NCBI RefSeq assembly: GCF_019797765.1
Contig: NZ_CP081862.1
Location: 1,798,001 to 1,862,000, forward strand
Reading direction: 5' to 3'
From: Cellulomonas sp. C5510
GTDB taxonomy: Bacteria; Actinomycetota; Actinomycetes; Actinomycetales; Cellulomonadaceae
DNA length: 64,000 bases
Numbering within the stretch: the first letter of the stretch is position 1; each line of letters opens with the position of its first letter. Shown in pieces: positions 26,990-35,701 of this stretch. Both the position numbers and the translations under genes were made by a program. Below the pieces are notes generated by a model. That model had not been told where the DNA came from, searched no databases, and saw only the letters and a list, made by a program, of their open reading frames with translations.

Positions 26990-27934
26990 ATGCACGCCAT
27001 CGGTGTGGACATCGGCGGGACGAAGATCGCCGCCGGTGTGGTCGACGAGGACGGCCGCATCATCGCCAAGACGCGGCGCGACACCGACCCCCGCGACTCG
27101 GGCAGCGTCGACCGCGGCGTCATCGAGGCGTGCCAGGAGCTCGCGTCCGAGCACGAGGTCGGCGCGGTCGGTCTCGCCGCCCCGGGCTTCATCGGCGCCG
27201 ACCAGGCGACCGTGCTGTTCACGCCGAACCTGCCGTGGCGCGACCACCCGCTGCGCGACATCGTCGCGAAGGAGCTGGGCGACGACGTGCGGATCGTCGT
27301 GGAGAACGACGCCAACGCCGCCGGCTGGGCGGAGTTCGCGTTCGGCGCCGCGCGCGACGTGCAGGACATGCTCCTGCTCACCATCGGCACGGGCCTCGGC
27401 GGCGCGCTCGTCGTCGGGGGCAACCTCATCCGCGGCGCCTGGGGCGTGGCGGCCGAGGTCGGCCACATGCGCGTCGTGCCCGGCGGCCACTACTGCGGCT
27501 GCGGGCACGAGGGCTGCTGGGAGCAGTACGCCTCCGGCAGCGCCCTCGTGCGGGACGCGCAGTCGGCCCTCATCACGCAGCCCGAGCGCGGCGCCCGGCT
27601 GCTCGAGCTCGCCGGCGGCGACGCCGACGCGCTCACCGGGCCGCAGGTGACGCAGGCCGCCCAGGAGGGCGACCCGCTGGCCGTCGAGCTCCTCGCGGAG
27701 CTCGGCCGGTGGATCGGCGAGGGTTCCGCGTCGGTCGCGGCGCTGCTCGACCCGGCGATCGTCGTCATCGGCGGCGGTGTCAGCGCAGCCGGCGACCTGC
27801 TGCTCGCCCCCGCTCGCCGCGGGTTCCTCGACCAGCTGTCGGCGCGCGGGCACCGGCCGGAGGCGACGTTCGCGCTGGCCTCGATGGGCAACGACGCGGG
27901 CATCGTCGGCGCGGCGGACCTCGCGCGGCGCTGA
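26990..27934 (+). CDS. ROK-family glucokinase
   Basis: The enzyme phosphorylates glucose with ATP. The 314-residue product has the phosphate-binding VDIGGTKIAAGVVD near the start, the catalytic base Asp107 (VENDANAAGWAEF), and the ROK zinc site: His159 (EVGHMRVVPGG), Cys169, Cys171 and Cys176 (CGCGHEGCWEQYASG). It looks like the GlkA type used for glucose phosphorylation and carbon catabolite control in Streptomyces; use of polyphosphate cannot be judged. The ATG at 26990 is preceded by GGGGAAG. It is divergent from fadD. Confidence 0.95.
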   Translation: MHAIGVDIGGTKIAAGVVDEDGRIIAKTRRDTDPRDSGSVDRGVIEACQELASEHEVGAVGLAAPGFIGADQATVLFTPNLPWRDHPLRDIVAKELGDDVRIVVENDANAAGWAEFAFGAARDVQDMLLLTIGTGLGGALVVGGNLIRGAWGVAAEVGHMRVVPGGHYCGCGHEGCWEQYASGSALVRDAQSALITQPERGARLLELAGGDADALTGPQVTQAAQEGDPLAVELLAELGRWIGEGSASVAALLDPAIVVIGGGVSAAGDLLLAPARRGFLDQLSARGHRPEATFALASMGNDAGIVGAADLARR

Positions 27935-27945
27935 GAGCGCGGGCG

Positions 27946-27969
27946 GCCACGCGGACGCGTCCACGTGGC
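27946..27969. terminator. Palindrome after the glucokinase gene
   Basis: GCCACG (27946-27951) and CGTGGC (27964-27969) flank the perfect palindrome GGACGCGTCC (27953-27962), 12 nt after the stop codon and before a convergent gene. It could be a terminator, although the stem has almost no loop. Confidence 0.45.
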
Positions 27970-28079
27970 GCCGGCGCGCCGCCGCCGCGCCGGCCCTGCC
28001 GGCCCCGGTCGGCGCCCCACCGCCCGGGGTCGGTGCCCGCAGCGGCGCCGACCCGGACGGACGGCCGCCCGGGTCGACG

Positions 28080-28718
28080 TCAGACGACCGCGCCGTCCGC
28101 GTCGTCGTGGTCGTCGTCGCGACGGTGCGGCATGCGCCACAGCAGGACGACGACTCCGAGCAGGAACACGGCCACCGACGCCTGCACGAGCGCCGCGGGG
28201 GCGCCGCGCCAACCGAGCAGCACGACCAGCCAGAGCAGCGGCATCCCGCCGACGGCGAGCCACGCCATGGTGAGCAGCGGGTCGCCGCCGAGCACGGGCC
28301 CGGGGTCGGGCGGCACGAAGTGCTCCGCGTCGTCGACGCGCCGCTCGGCCTCGTCGATCTGCTCGGTGGCGTCCCAGTCCCGACCGGTGGCACCGCCCGG
28401 GAGCCCCGCGGCACGGTCGCCCTCCCCGCCCGGTCCGGCCCCGTCGCCCGCCGACCGGGCGGGCCGCACGACGCGGCTGTCGGTGACCCAGGGTGCGACG
28501 GGGTAGGTTACGGCGGGACCGGACGACGTCCGCGGGCCGTCCTGGGCCGTGGCGCCGGAGGTCGACGGCCCGGTGAGGTCCGCGCCGCCCTGCAGGTCCG
28601 CGACGATCGCGGCCCACTGCTCGTCGGACACCTCGGCGGACCGGTCGGCGCGTGCGGCGTCGCTCTCGTCCCCGTCGGGGGACGGGTCGTCGGCGGGGTG
28701 GTCGGGACGCGGGGCCAT
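28080..28718 (-). CDS. Hypothetical membrane protein with two C-terminal helices
   Basis: The 212-residue protein begins with ~150 polar residues rich in Asp, Pro and Gly, including SDEQWAAIVADLQGG and DWDATEQIDEAERRVDDAEHFVPP. Two transmembrane helices follow (about 151-169 and 174-194), ending in the tail HRRDDDHDDADG. I do not recognise the family with confidence. The position next to the PlsC-type gene recalls an uncharacterised membrane protein in the mycobacterial block. The ATG at 28718 has TAGAGT (28725-28730) 6 nt upstream, so it is probably leaderless. Confidence 0.7.
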   Translation of the reverse strand: MAPRPDHPADDPSPDGDESDAARADRSAEVSDEQWAAIVADLQGGADLTGPSTSGATAQDGPRTSSGPAVTYPVAPWVTDSRVVRPARSAGDGAGPGGEGDRAAGLPGGATGRDWDATEQIDEAERRVDDAEHFVPPDPGPVLGGDPLLTMAWLAVGGMPLLWLVVLLGWRGAPAALVQASVAVFLLGVVVLLWRMPHRRDDDHDDADGAVV

Positions 28719-28800
28719 GGCAGCACTCTAGAGTCGGCTCCGAGCACAGGGCACGGGACGAGCTCGGCGGTCCCGCGCGACGAGGGCGAGAGGTGGCAGG

Positions 28801-29592
28801 TTGTTCTACTGGTTGATGAAGCGGGTCCTGATCGGCCCGCTGCTGCACCTGCTGTTCCGCCCGTGGGTCCGCGGCGCGGAGCACGTGCCGAGCAGCGGCG
28901 GTGCGATCCTCGCGAGCAACCACCTGGCCGTCATCGACTCGTTCTTCCTGCCGCTGGTGCTGGACCGCGAGATCGTCTTCATCGGCAAGAACGAGTACTT
29001 CACGGGGCGCGGGCTCAAGGGCCGGCTGACCGCGGGCTTCATGCGCGGCGTCGGGACCATCCCCGTGGACCGCAGCGGCGGCAAGGCGTCCGAGGCGGCG
29101 CTGCGCACCGGTCTGCGGCGCCTGGAGGAGGGCAAGCTCTTCGGCATCTACCCGGAGGGCACGCGCAGCCCCGACGGTCGCCTGTACCGCGGCAAGACGG
29201 GCGTCGCCCGCCTGGCGCTGGAGTCCGGCGCCCCCGTCGTCCCCGTGGTCATGGTCGACACCGAGAAGGCCCAGCCGCTCGGGCAGCGCCTCCCGCGCCC
29301 GCGCCGGATCGGCGTCGTCATCGGCGAGCCGCTGGACTTCAGCCGGTACCAGGGCATGGAGAACGACCGGTTCATCCTGCGCTCCGTCACCGACGAGATC
29401 ATGTACGCCCTCATGAGCCTGTCGGGCCAGGAGTACGTCGACATCTACGCCGCGACGCAGAAGGCCCGCATCGCCACCGGCCACCCGGCCGCGACCGGCC
29501 CCGCCGCCCCGGAGCCGACCGCCCCGGGCGGCCGCGCCGTGCCCGATGTCCAGCCACCGGTCCCGCCGGAGGAGGACGCCGCGGCTCAGTAG
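28801..29592 (+). CDS. 1-acyl-sn-glycerol-3-phosphate acyltransferase (PlsC family)
   Basis: The 263-residue membrane-associated enzyme transfers an acyl chain to a lysophospholipid, probably lysophosphatidate. The HX4D motif is NHLAVID with His41 and Asp46. The second block is GRGLKGRLTAGFMRGVGTIPVDR (quoted in part), the third FGIYPEGTRSPDGRLYRG, and the fourth PVVPVVMV. A Pro/Ala-rich tail of ~35 residues follows. The start is the rare TTG at 28801, with GAGAGG 8-10 nt upstream; MKRVLIGP six codons later is the alternative. I recall Rv2182c as the mycobacterial equivalent. Confidence 0.9.
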   Translation: MFYWLMKRVLIGPLLHLLFRPWVRGAEHVPSSGGAILASNHLAVIDSFFLPLVLDREIVFIGKNEYFTGRGLKGRLTAGFMRGVGTIPVDRSGGKASEAALRTGLRRLEEGKLFGIYPEGTRSPDGRLYRGKTGVARLALESGAPVVPVVMVDTEKAQPLGQRLPRPRRIGVVIGEPLDFSRYQGMENDRFILRSVTDEIMYALMSLSGQEYVDIYAATQKARIATGHPAATGPAAPEPTAPGGRAVPDVQPPVPPEEDAAAQ

Positions 29593-29682
29593 GATGAGCC
29601 CGACCGCCGTGCCCTGCGCGTGGCGGCACCCCGGACCTCGGTCCCGGTTCCGGGTCTCGTGCGTCGCGTTCAGTGGCGCGCG

Positions 29683-29700
29683 GGCTGGGGACCCCCAGCC
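29683..29700 (+). other. Leader hairpin upstream of the phosphofructokinase gene
   Basis: GGCTGGG (29683-29689) and CCCAGCC (29694-29700) pair around a 4-nt loop, ending 26 nt before the start codon. It could be a terminator for the preceding plsC-like gene or a leader structure. Confidence 0.4.
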
Positions 29701-29726
29701 GTGCTGATCAACGAGAGGTGTGTCTC

Positions 29727-30947
29727 ATGTCGGTTCGTCGCGTCGCGCTCCTGACCGCGGGTGGCTTCGCTCCGTGCCTGTCCTCGGCCGTCGGTGGCCT
29801 CATCGAGCGGTACACCGAGATCGCGCCCGAGGTGGAGATCATCGCGTACGAGCACGGCTACTACGGGCTGCTGCGCGGGGACAAGATCGTCATCACCGAC
29901 GAGGCGCGCCGGCAGGCCGGCATCCTGCACCGGTTCGGCGGCTCGCCGATCGGCAACTCCCGCGTGAAGCTCACCAACGCGGCCGACTGCGTCAAGCGCG
30001 GGCTGGTCCAGGAGGGCCAGGACCCGCTGCAGGTCGCGGCCGAGCAGCTCAAGGCCGACGGCGTCGACGTGCTGCACACCATCGGCGGCGACGACACCAA
30101 CACCACGGCTGCGGACCTCGCCGCGTACCTGGCGGAGAACGACTACGGCCTGACCGTGGTCGGCCTGCCGAAGACCATCGACAACGACGTGGTGCCGATC
30201 AAGCAGTCGCTGGGCGCCTGGACCGCCGCCGAGGAGGCCGCCGGGTTCGCTGCGAACGTCATCGGCGAGCACCGCTCCGGCCCGCGCATGCTCATCGTGC
30301 ACGAGGTCATGGGCCGGCACTGCGGCTGGCTGACCGCCGCCGCCGCGTCCGAGTACCGCAAGTGGCTCGACGCCCAGGAGTGGGCCCCGGCCCTCGGCCT
30401 GACGCGCGAGCGCTGGGACATCCACGCGGTCTTCCTGCCCGAGCTGGCGATCGACATCGACGCCGAGGCCGCGCGCCTCAAGGCGATCATGGACTCCCAG
30501 GGCAACGTCAACATCTTCCTGTCCGAGGGCGCGGGCATGCACGAGATCGTCGAGCAGCTCGAGGCGTCCGGCGCCGAGGTGCCGCGCGACCCGTTCGGCC
30601 ACGTGAAGCTCGACACCATCAACCCGGGCCAGTGGTTCGCGAAGCAGTTCGCGGAGAAGCTCGGTGCCGAGAAGGTCATGGTCCAGAAGTCCGGCTACTA
30701 CTCGCGCGCCGCGGCCGCGAACGCCGAGGACCTGCGCCTCATCAAGTCGATGACCGACCTGGCCGTCGAGTGCGCCCTGCGCGGCGAGGCCGGCGTCATC
30801 GGCCACGACGAGGAGGACGGCGACCGCCTCAAGGCCATCGCGTTCCCGCGGATCGCGGGCGGCAAGGCGTTCGACGTCTCGCAGCCGTGGTTCGGCGCGC
30901 TCCTGGAGGGCATCGGGCAGCCCCTGGTGCCCGCAGCGGCCCACTGA
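29727..30947 (+). CDS. pfp: Pyrophosphate-dependent 6-phosphofructokinase
   Basis: The 406-residue enzyme interconverts fructose 6-phosphate and fructose 1,6-bisphosphate. The discriminating motif reads GGDDT (120-124), where ATP enzymes have GGDGS/T, and PKTIDND carries Lys149. Together these residues indicate PPi as phosphoryl donor, making the step reversible. HEVMGRHCGWLTAAAA and the late SGYYSRAAAA are family markers. The ATG at 29727 has GAGAGG 8 nt upstream. The stop shares one base with the start of the DAHP synthase gene (TGATG), which couples a glycolytic enzyme to the entry of the shikimate pathway. Confidence 0.94.
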   Translation: MSVRRVALLTAGGFAPCLSSAVGGLIERYTEIAPEVEIIAYEHGYYGLLRGDKIVITDEARRQAGILHRFGGSPIGNSRVKLTNAADCVKRGLVQEGQDPLQVAAEQLKADGVDVLHTIGGDDTNTTAADLAAYLAENDYGLTVVGLPKTIDNDVVPIKQSLGAWTAAEEAAGFAANVIGEHRSGPRMLIVHEVMGRHCGWLTAAAASEYRKWLDAQEWAPALGLTRERWDIHAVFLPELAIDIDAEAARLKAIMDSQGNVNIFLSEGAGMHEIVEQLEASGAEVPRDPFGHVKLDTINPGQWFAKQFAEKLGAEKVMVQKSGYYSRAAAANAEDLRLIKSMTDLAVECALRGEAGVIGHDEEDGDRLKAIAFPRIAGGKAFDVSQPWFGALLEGIGQPLVPAAAH

Positions 30948-32299
30948 TGAGCGTCGAGGCCGACCCCGCCGTGCTCGAGGGCCTCGAGCACTGGCGGACG
31001 CTGCCCGTCACGCAGCAGCCCGCGTGGCCGGACGCCGACGCCCTCGCGCGCGTCGGCGCCCGGCTCGCCGGGCTGCCCCCTCTGGTGTTCGCGGGGGAGG
31101 CGGACGCGCTGCGCGGCCAGCTCGCCGCAGCCGGCCGGGGCGAGGCGTTCCTGCTGCAGGGCGGTGACTGCGCCGAGACGTTCGCGGAGGCCACGGCCGA
31201 CAACATCCGCGGCAAGATCATGACCGTCCTGCAGATGGCGGTCGTGCTCACGTACGGCGCCAGCCTGCCCGTCATCAAGATGGGCCGGATGGCGGGGCAG
31301 TACGCCAAGCCGCGCTCGTCGGAGACCGAGACCCGCGACGGCGTGACGCTGCCCGCGTTCCGGGGCGACATCATCAACGGCTTCGAGTTCACGCCCGAGG
31401 CCCGCACGCCCGACCCGGAGCGGCTGCTCGACGCGTACCACACGTCCGCGTCGACGCTGAACCTCATCCGCGCGTTCACCACCGGGGGCTTCGCGTCCCT
31501 GCTGCGGGTGCACGAGTGGAACCGGGGCTTCACCGCGAACCCGGCGTACGCGCGGTACGAGGAGATCGCCGCGGAGATCGACCGCGCGATCCGGTTCATG
31601 GCGGCGTGCGGCGCGGACTTCGACGCGCTGCGGACCGTGGACTTCTACTCGAGCCACGAGGGGCTGCTGCTCGACTACGAGCGCCCGCTGACCCGGATCG
31701 ACTCGCGGACCGGCCTGCCGTACGACTGCTCGGCGCACTTCCTGTGGATCGGTGAGCGCACCCGGCAGCTCGACGGGGCGCACGTGGACTACTTCTCCCG
31801 CGTGCACAACCCGATCGGCATCAAGCTCGGCCCGACCTCCACCGCGGACGACGCCCTGCGCCTGATCGACAAGCTGAACCCGAGCGCCGAGCCCGGGCGC
31901 ATCACGTTCATCACGCGCATGGGTGCGGGCAAGATCCGCGACCTGCTGCCGTCGCTCGTCGAGAAGGTCACCGCCGACGGCCGGCCCGTCACGTGGGTGT
32001 GCGACCCGATGCACGGCAACGGCATCACGTCGGCCTCCGGGTACAAGACGCGGCGGTTCTCCGACGTCATGGACGAGGTCGCCGGGTTCTTCGAGGTCCA
32101 CCGCTCGCTCGGGACCGTGCCCGGCGGGCTGCACATCGAGCTCACCGGCGACGACGTGACCGAGGTGCTCGGCGGCGCGGAGGAGATCGACGACGCCGGG
32201 CTGGCCCGCCGGTACGAGACGCTCGTCGACCCGCGGCTGAACCACCAGCAGTCGCTGGAGCTGGCGTTCCAGGTGGTGGAGCTGCTCCGCCGGAGCTGA
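30947..32299 (+). CDS. aroG: 3-deoxy-7-phosphoheptulonate synthase, class II
   Basis: The enzyme condenses phosphoenolpyruvate and erythrose 4-phosphate, the first step of aromatic amino acid synthesis. The 450-residue product is a plant/actinobacterial class II enzyme: HWRTLPVTQQPAWPD at the start, LLQGGDCAETF with the metal-ligand Cys, KMGRMAGQYAKPRS, YDCSAHFLWIGERTRQ, and WVCDPMHGNG. The ATG at 30947 overlaps the preceding stop by one base. A 17-bp hairpin terminator follows. As in mycobacteria (Rv2178c, from memory), pknL lies next to it. Confidence 0.97.
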   Translation: MSVEADPAVLEGLEHWRTLPVTQQPAWPDADALARVGARLAGLPPLVFAGEADALRGQLAAAGRGEAFLLQGGDCAETFAEATADNIRGKIMTVLQMAVVLTYGASLPVIKMGRMAGQYAKPRSSETETRDGVTLPAFRGDIINGFEFTPEARTPDPERLLDAYHTSASTLNLIRAFTTGGFASLLRVHEWNRGFTANPAYARYEEIAAEIDRAIRFMAACGADFDALRTVDFYSSHEGLLLDYERPLTRIDSRTGLPYDCSAHFLWIGERTRQLDGAHVDYFSRVHNPIGIKLGPTSTADDALRLIDKLNPSAEPGRITFITRMGAGKIRDLLPSLVEKVTADGRPVTWVCDPMHGNGITSASGYKTRRFSDVMDEVAGFFEVHRSLGTVPGGLHIELTGDDVTEVLGGAEEIDDAGLARRYETLVDPRLNHQQSLELAFQVVELLRRS

Positions 32300-32308
32300 G
32301 ACCCGCGC

Positions 32309-32366
32309 GCACGACGACGCCCCGCACCGGTCCCTGCGAGGGGACGGACGCGGGGCGTCGTCGTGC
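32309..32366. terminator. Strong 17-bp hairpin terminator
   Basis: GCACGACGACGCCCCGC (32309-32325) pairs perfectly with GCGGGGCGTCGTCGTGC (32350-32366), and the loop contains a further GTCCC/GGGAC stem. It begins 10 nt after the aroG stop and ends 15 nt before the convergent pknL stop, so it serves both. Confidence 0.88.
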
Positions 32367-32380
32367 GGTGGCGCGGGGCG

Positions 32381-34381
32381 TCAGACGACGGTGAGCGTGA
32401 TGGTGCTGCCCTTCGGCACGGACTCGCCCCCGGCCGTGCTCTGGTCGCGAACCGTGCCGAAGATCCCGCCGAGCACGTTCTGCCGCTCGGCCTTCAGGCC
32501 CAGCTTCTCCAGCGCCGCCGCAGCCTCGTCGTACTGCTTGCCGCGCAGGTTCGGCACCTCGACCATCTCCGGCCCCTTCGACACCTGCAGCGTCACGGTG
32601 TCCGTGCGGTGCCCCTCGGTGCCGCCCTCGGGGGACTGGGAGATCACGCGGCCGGCCTCGACGGTGTCGCTGAAGGCCTCCTGCGCCTCGACCTTCAGGC
32701 CGATGGCCTCGAGCTGCGTCCGCGCCTGGTCGAGGGTCGCGCCGACGACGGACACCACGGTGACGGGCTCGGGACCCTTGGACACGGTGAGGTACAGGGT
32801 CGACCCGCGCCGGATGGAGGCGTTCGGCTCGACGGCGGTCCCGTCGGCGTCGGTGACCGCGGTGACGACGCCGAACCCGGCGGTGTCGGAGTAGACGTTG
32901 TCGTTGTAGTCGACGACGAGGTCCGCCCCGGTGATCGCGGCCTCGACGTCGGCCTGCTGCTGGCCGACGAGGTCGGCGGGCACGGTGACGAGGTCGGGGC
33001 CGCGGGAGACGGACAGCGTCACGCTGCCGTCCTTGCGCACGGGGTCGCCCTCGGCGGGCTCCGCGGCGAAGACGGTGCCCTTCGGCGCCGAGTCGTGGAA
33101 CTCCTCGACGGGATCGGCTCCGAGCCCCGCCTCCTGGAGCTCCGCCACCGCCTCGTCGACGGGCAGCGACGTCACCTCGGGGACGGTGGTGTAGGCGCCC
33201 GGGCCCTCCTCGAGGTACCACCACGTCCCGCCGCCGGCCGCGGCGAGGACCAGCACCGCCGCGAGCGCCCAGCGCCACCAGCGGCGCCGCTGCGGCGGTG
33301 CGGGGGAGTCGACGGCGGGCTCGGGCCCGCCCGCGGTGACGACGCCGATCGGCAGCGCGACGGTGCGACCGGGCGCGTCGATGCGCGTCGTGGCGTCCGA
33401 GGGGCGGCCGGCGTCGTCGGAGGGGTCGTCGGCCTGGGCGTCGCCCGGGTCGCCGGTCTCCGGGTCGGTGGCGTGGGGGAGCGTGACGGCCGGCTCGACG
33501 TCCACCCGGCGGTCGAGCGTGGCGGTGTCGAGCGCCGCACGCGTGCGCCGCAGCAGCGCGAGCGCGGCCCCGGCGTCGGCCGGACGGTCGTCGGGCGCGC
33601 GGGCCGACAGCGCGCCGACCAGCTCGTCCACCTCGACCGGCAGCCACGAGGCCGTGTCGGACGGCGCGGGCACGTCGGAGTTCACGTGCTGGAACGCGAT
33701 CTGGATCGGCGTCTCGCCGGTGAAGGGCTGCGAGCCGGTGATCATCTCGTACAGCAGCACGCCGGCGGCGTACACGTCGGTGCGGGCGTCGCTGCCGCCG
33801 TGCACCACGAGCTCGGGGGCGAGGTAGGCGACCGTGCCGAAGACCGTGCCGGTGGTGGTGGAGGTGACCTCGGTGACGGCGCGCGCGAGCCCGAAGTCCG
33901 TGACCTTCACCCGGCCGTCCGAGGCGAGCAGGACGTTCTCGGGCTTCACGTCGCGGTGCACGAGACCCGCGCGGTGCGCCGCAGCCAGGGCGTCGAGCAC
34001 CTGCTCCACCACGCCGAGCGCCTCGCCGACGGTCAGGGACCCGCGCTCCGCGAGGTGCCGCCGGAGGTTGACGCCGTCGACGTACTCCATGGTCAGGTAC
34101 GACGTCTCTCCGTCGAGGCCCTGGTCGTAGACCCCGACGAGCCCGGGGTGGGTCAGGCGGGCGGCGGCGCGTGCCTCGCGTCGGAACCGGGCCACGAAGT
34201 TCGCCCCCGCCGAGCCCTCCGCGAGGTGCGGGTGCATCACCTTCAGCGCGACGTCGCGGTCGAGCCGGCGGTCCACCGCGAGGTACACGGTGGCCATGCC
34301 GCCGCGCGCGATCCGCGAGACGACCTGGTACCGCCCGTCGACCAGACGGCCGACGAGCGGATCGGTGACGGTGGCTCCCAC
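32381..34381 (-). CDS. pknL: Serine/threonine protein kinase with PASTA repeats (PknL-like)
   Basis: The 666-residue transmembrane kinase has Lys47 (DVALKVMHP), the catalytic loop HRDVKPEN (Asp144), DFG at 162-164 and a Thr-rich activation loop (TSTTTGTVFGTVAYLAPE). A juxtamembrane linker of ~80 residues with acidic repeats is followed by one helix near 345-365 and four extracellular PASTA domains. PASTA domains sense peptidoglycan fragments or lipid II. The neighbours (aroG, an Rv2175c-like protein, a polyprenyl synthase) identify it as PknL. GTG 34381 has TAGACT (34389-34394) 7 nt upstream, so the mRNA is probably leaderless. Confidence 0.95.
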   Translation of the reverse strand: MGATVTDPLVGRLVDGRYQVVSRIARGGMATVYLAVDRRLDRDVALKVMHPHLAEGSAGANFVARFRREARAAARLTHPGLVGVYDQGLDGETSYLTMEYVDGVNLRRHLAERGSLTVGEALGVVEQVLDALAAAHRAGLVHRDVKPENVLLASDGRVKVTDFGLARAVTEVTSTTTGTVFGTVAYLAPELVVHGGSDARTDVYAAGVLLYEMITGSQPFTGETPIQIAFQHVNSDVPAPSDTASWLPVEVDELVGALSARAPDDRPADAGAALALLRRTRAALDTATLDRRVDVEPAVTLPHATDPETGDPGDAQADDPSDDAGRPSDATTRIDAPGRTVALPIGVVTAGGPEPAVDSPAPPQRRRWWRWALAAVLVLAAAGGGTWWYLEEGPGAYTTVPEVTSLPVDEAVAELQEAGLGADPVEEFHDSAPKGTVFAAEPAEGDPVRKDGSVTLSVSRGPDLVTVPADLVGQQQADVEAAITGADLVVDYNDNVYSDTAGFGVVTAVTDADGTAVEPNASIRRGSTLYLTVSKGPEPVTVVSVVGATLDQARTQLEAIGLKVEAQEAFSDTVEAGRVISQSPEGGTEGHRTDTVTLQVSKGPEMVEVPNLRGKQYDEAAAALEKLGLKAERQNVLGGIFGTVRDQSTAGGESVPKGSTITLTVV

Positions 34382-34429
34382 GGCGCGAAGTCTACGGCGG
34401 CAGGGTCGGCAGACCCGGCAGGCGGACCG

Positions 34430-35656
34430 TCAGAAGCGCGCCATGAGCGTCTGGACGTTCGCGACGTAGCGCCGGGTGTCGCTGAACATCCCGTTGCGCT
34501 TCACCGAGCCGGCGCCCTGGTAGTAGGACGCGATGGCCGTCGGCAGGTCCGGCGAGGTCTTCACCAGCTGGCGCAGGATCGCGACGCCCGCCACGACGTT
34601 GTCGTCGGGGTCCAGCAGGTTGAGGTCGCGACCGACCAGGTCCGACGCCCAGTCGCCCGACGTCGGGATGACCTGCATGGTGCCGATCGCGTTCGCGGGG
34701 GAGACCGACGTGTGGTCGAACCCGGACTCCTGGAACGCGATCGCCTGGGCCAGGGACGCGTCGACGCCCATCGCCCGGGCGGTCGAGGCGACCTTCGCCT
34801 GCATCTGGTCGCGGGACGGCACGCCCATCGCGAGCAAGGAGGCCTTGTTCGCGTTGGCGGAGGCGACCACGCTCGGTGCGTAGGTGCGGCCGAGGAACGT
34901 GCTGCCGACCAGCGCGGTGCCGCCGGTGGCCTGCGGTGCGGTGGTGGTCGCGGTGGCGCCGGTGCTGGTGCTGGTGCCGGGGATGGTGAGGGTCTGGCCG
35001 ACGCGGATGAACGCGCGCGAGTCGAGGCCGTTGGCGGACACGACGGCGGCGACGGTGGTGCCGTACCGCTTGGCGATGGCGGAGACGGTCTCGCCGGAGG
35101 TGACGGTGTGGGTGCCGCCGGTGGCCTGCGGCGCGGCGGTGGTCGCGGTGGTCGCGGTGGCGCCGGTGCCGGGGATGGTGAGGGTCTGGCCGACGCGGAT
35201 GAACGCGCGCGGGTCCAGGCCGTTGGCGGACACGACGGCGGCGACGGTGGTGCCGTACCGCTTGGCGATGGCGGAGACGGTCTCGCCGGAGGTGACCGTG
35301 TGGGCTCCGCCCGTGGCCTGCGGCGCGGTGGTCGGGGCCGTCGTCGTGGTGCGCTGCGTCGGGATGGTGAGCCGCTGGCCCTCGCGGATGAACGCGCGCG
35401 CGTCGAGCCCGTTCGCCGAGCGGACCGCCCCGACGGTGGTGCCGTGCCGGGCGGCGATGTGGCTGACCGTGTCACCGGCGCGCACCGTGTACTGCTCGTC
35501 CGCGTGCGCGGCGCCCGCGGACGCGGTGGCGGCGACGGCTGCGATCGCGATGGCACCGGTGCCGGTCGCGAAGCGGCGTCCCCGGGCGCGGGCAGCGGCG
35601 CCAGGCGCCTGGGCGCGGGCGGCCTGGTCCGTGAGGGCGAGGGCGGGCTGCGTCAT
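34430..35656 (-). CDS. Secreted LysM x3 / lytic transglycosylase (SLT) protein
   Basis: The 408-residue exported cell-wall hydrolase has a long signal peptide (basic region to ~29, hydrophobic 30-50, cleavage near AHA-DE at 53). Three LysM peptidoglycan-binding domains follow (56-99, 119-162, 183-226) on Thr/Ala-rich linkers, then a lysozyme-like SLT domain (~275-400) with the catalytic Glu310 (FQESGFDH), GTMQVIP and YYQGAGS. LysM2 and LysM3 are nearly identical and lie on a 192-bp DNA repeat. It is 48 bp upstream of pknL on the same strand. A set of GTCAC repeats lies in its promoter region. Confidence 0.93.
   Translation of the reverse strand: MTQPALALTDQAARAQAPGAAARARGRRFATGTGAIAIAAVAATASAGAAHADEQYTVRAGDTVSHIAARHGTTVGAVRSANGLDARAFIREGQRLTIPTQRTTTTAPTTAPQATGGAHTVTSGETVSAIAKRYGTTVAAVVSANGLDPRAFIRVGQTLTIPGTGATATTATTAAPQATGGTHTVTSGETVSAIAKRYGTTVAAVVSANGLDSRAFIRVGQTLTIPGTSTSTGATATTTAPQATGGTALVGSTFLGRTYAPSVVASANANKASLLAMGVPSRDQMQAKVASTARAMGVDASLAQAIAFQESGFDHTSVSPANAIGTMQVIPTSGDWASDLVGRDLNLLDPDDNVVAGVAILRQLVKTSPDLPTAIASYYQGAGSVKRNGMFSDTRRYVANVQTLMARF
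34974..35295. repeat. Tandem 192-bp DNA repeat encoding LysM2 and LysM3
   Basis: About 130 bp at 34974-35103 recurs at 35166-35295 with only two or three mismatches, at an offset of exactly 192 bp (64 codons). The similarity at DNA level shows recent duplication or gene conversion, and the pair could change copy number by recombination. Confidence 0.85.
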
Positions 35657-35701
35657 GGTGGGGACCCCTGTGCTGAGGACGTCGCCGCTGGCGGTGCGCG
35701 A

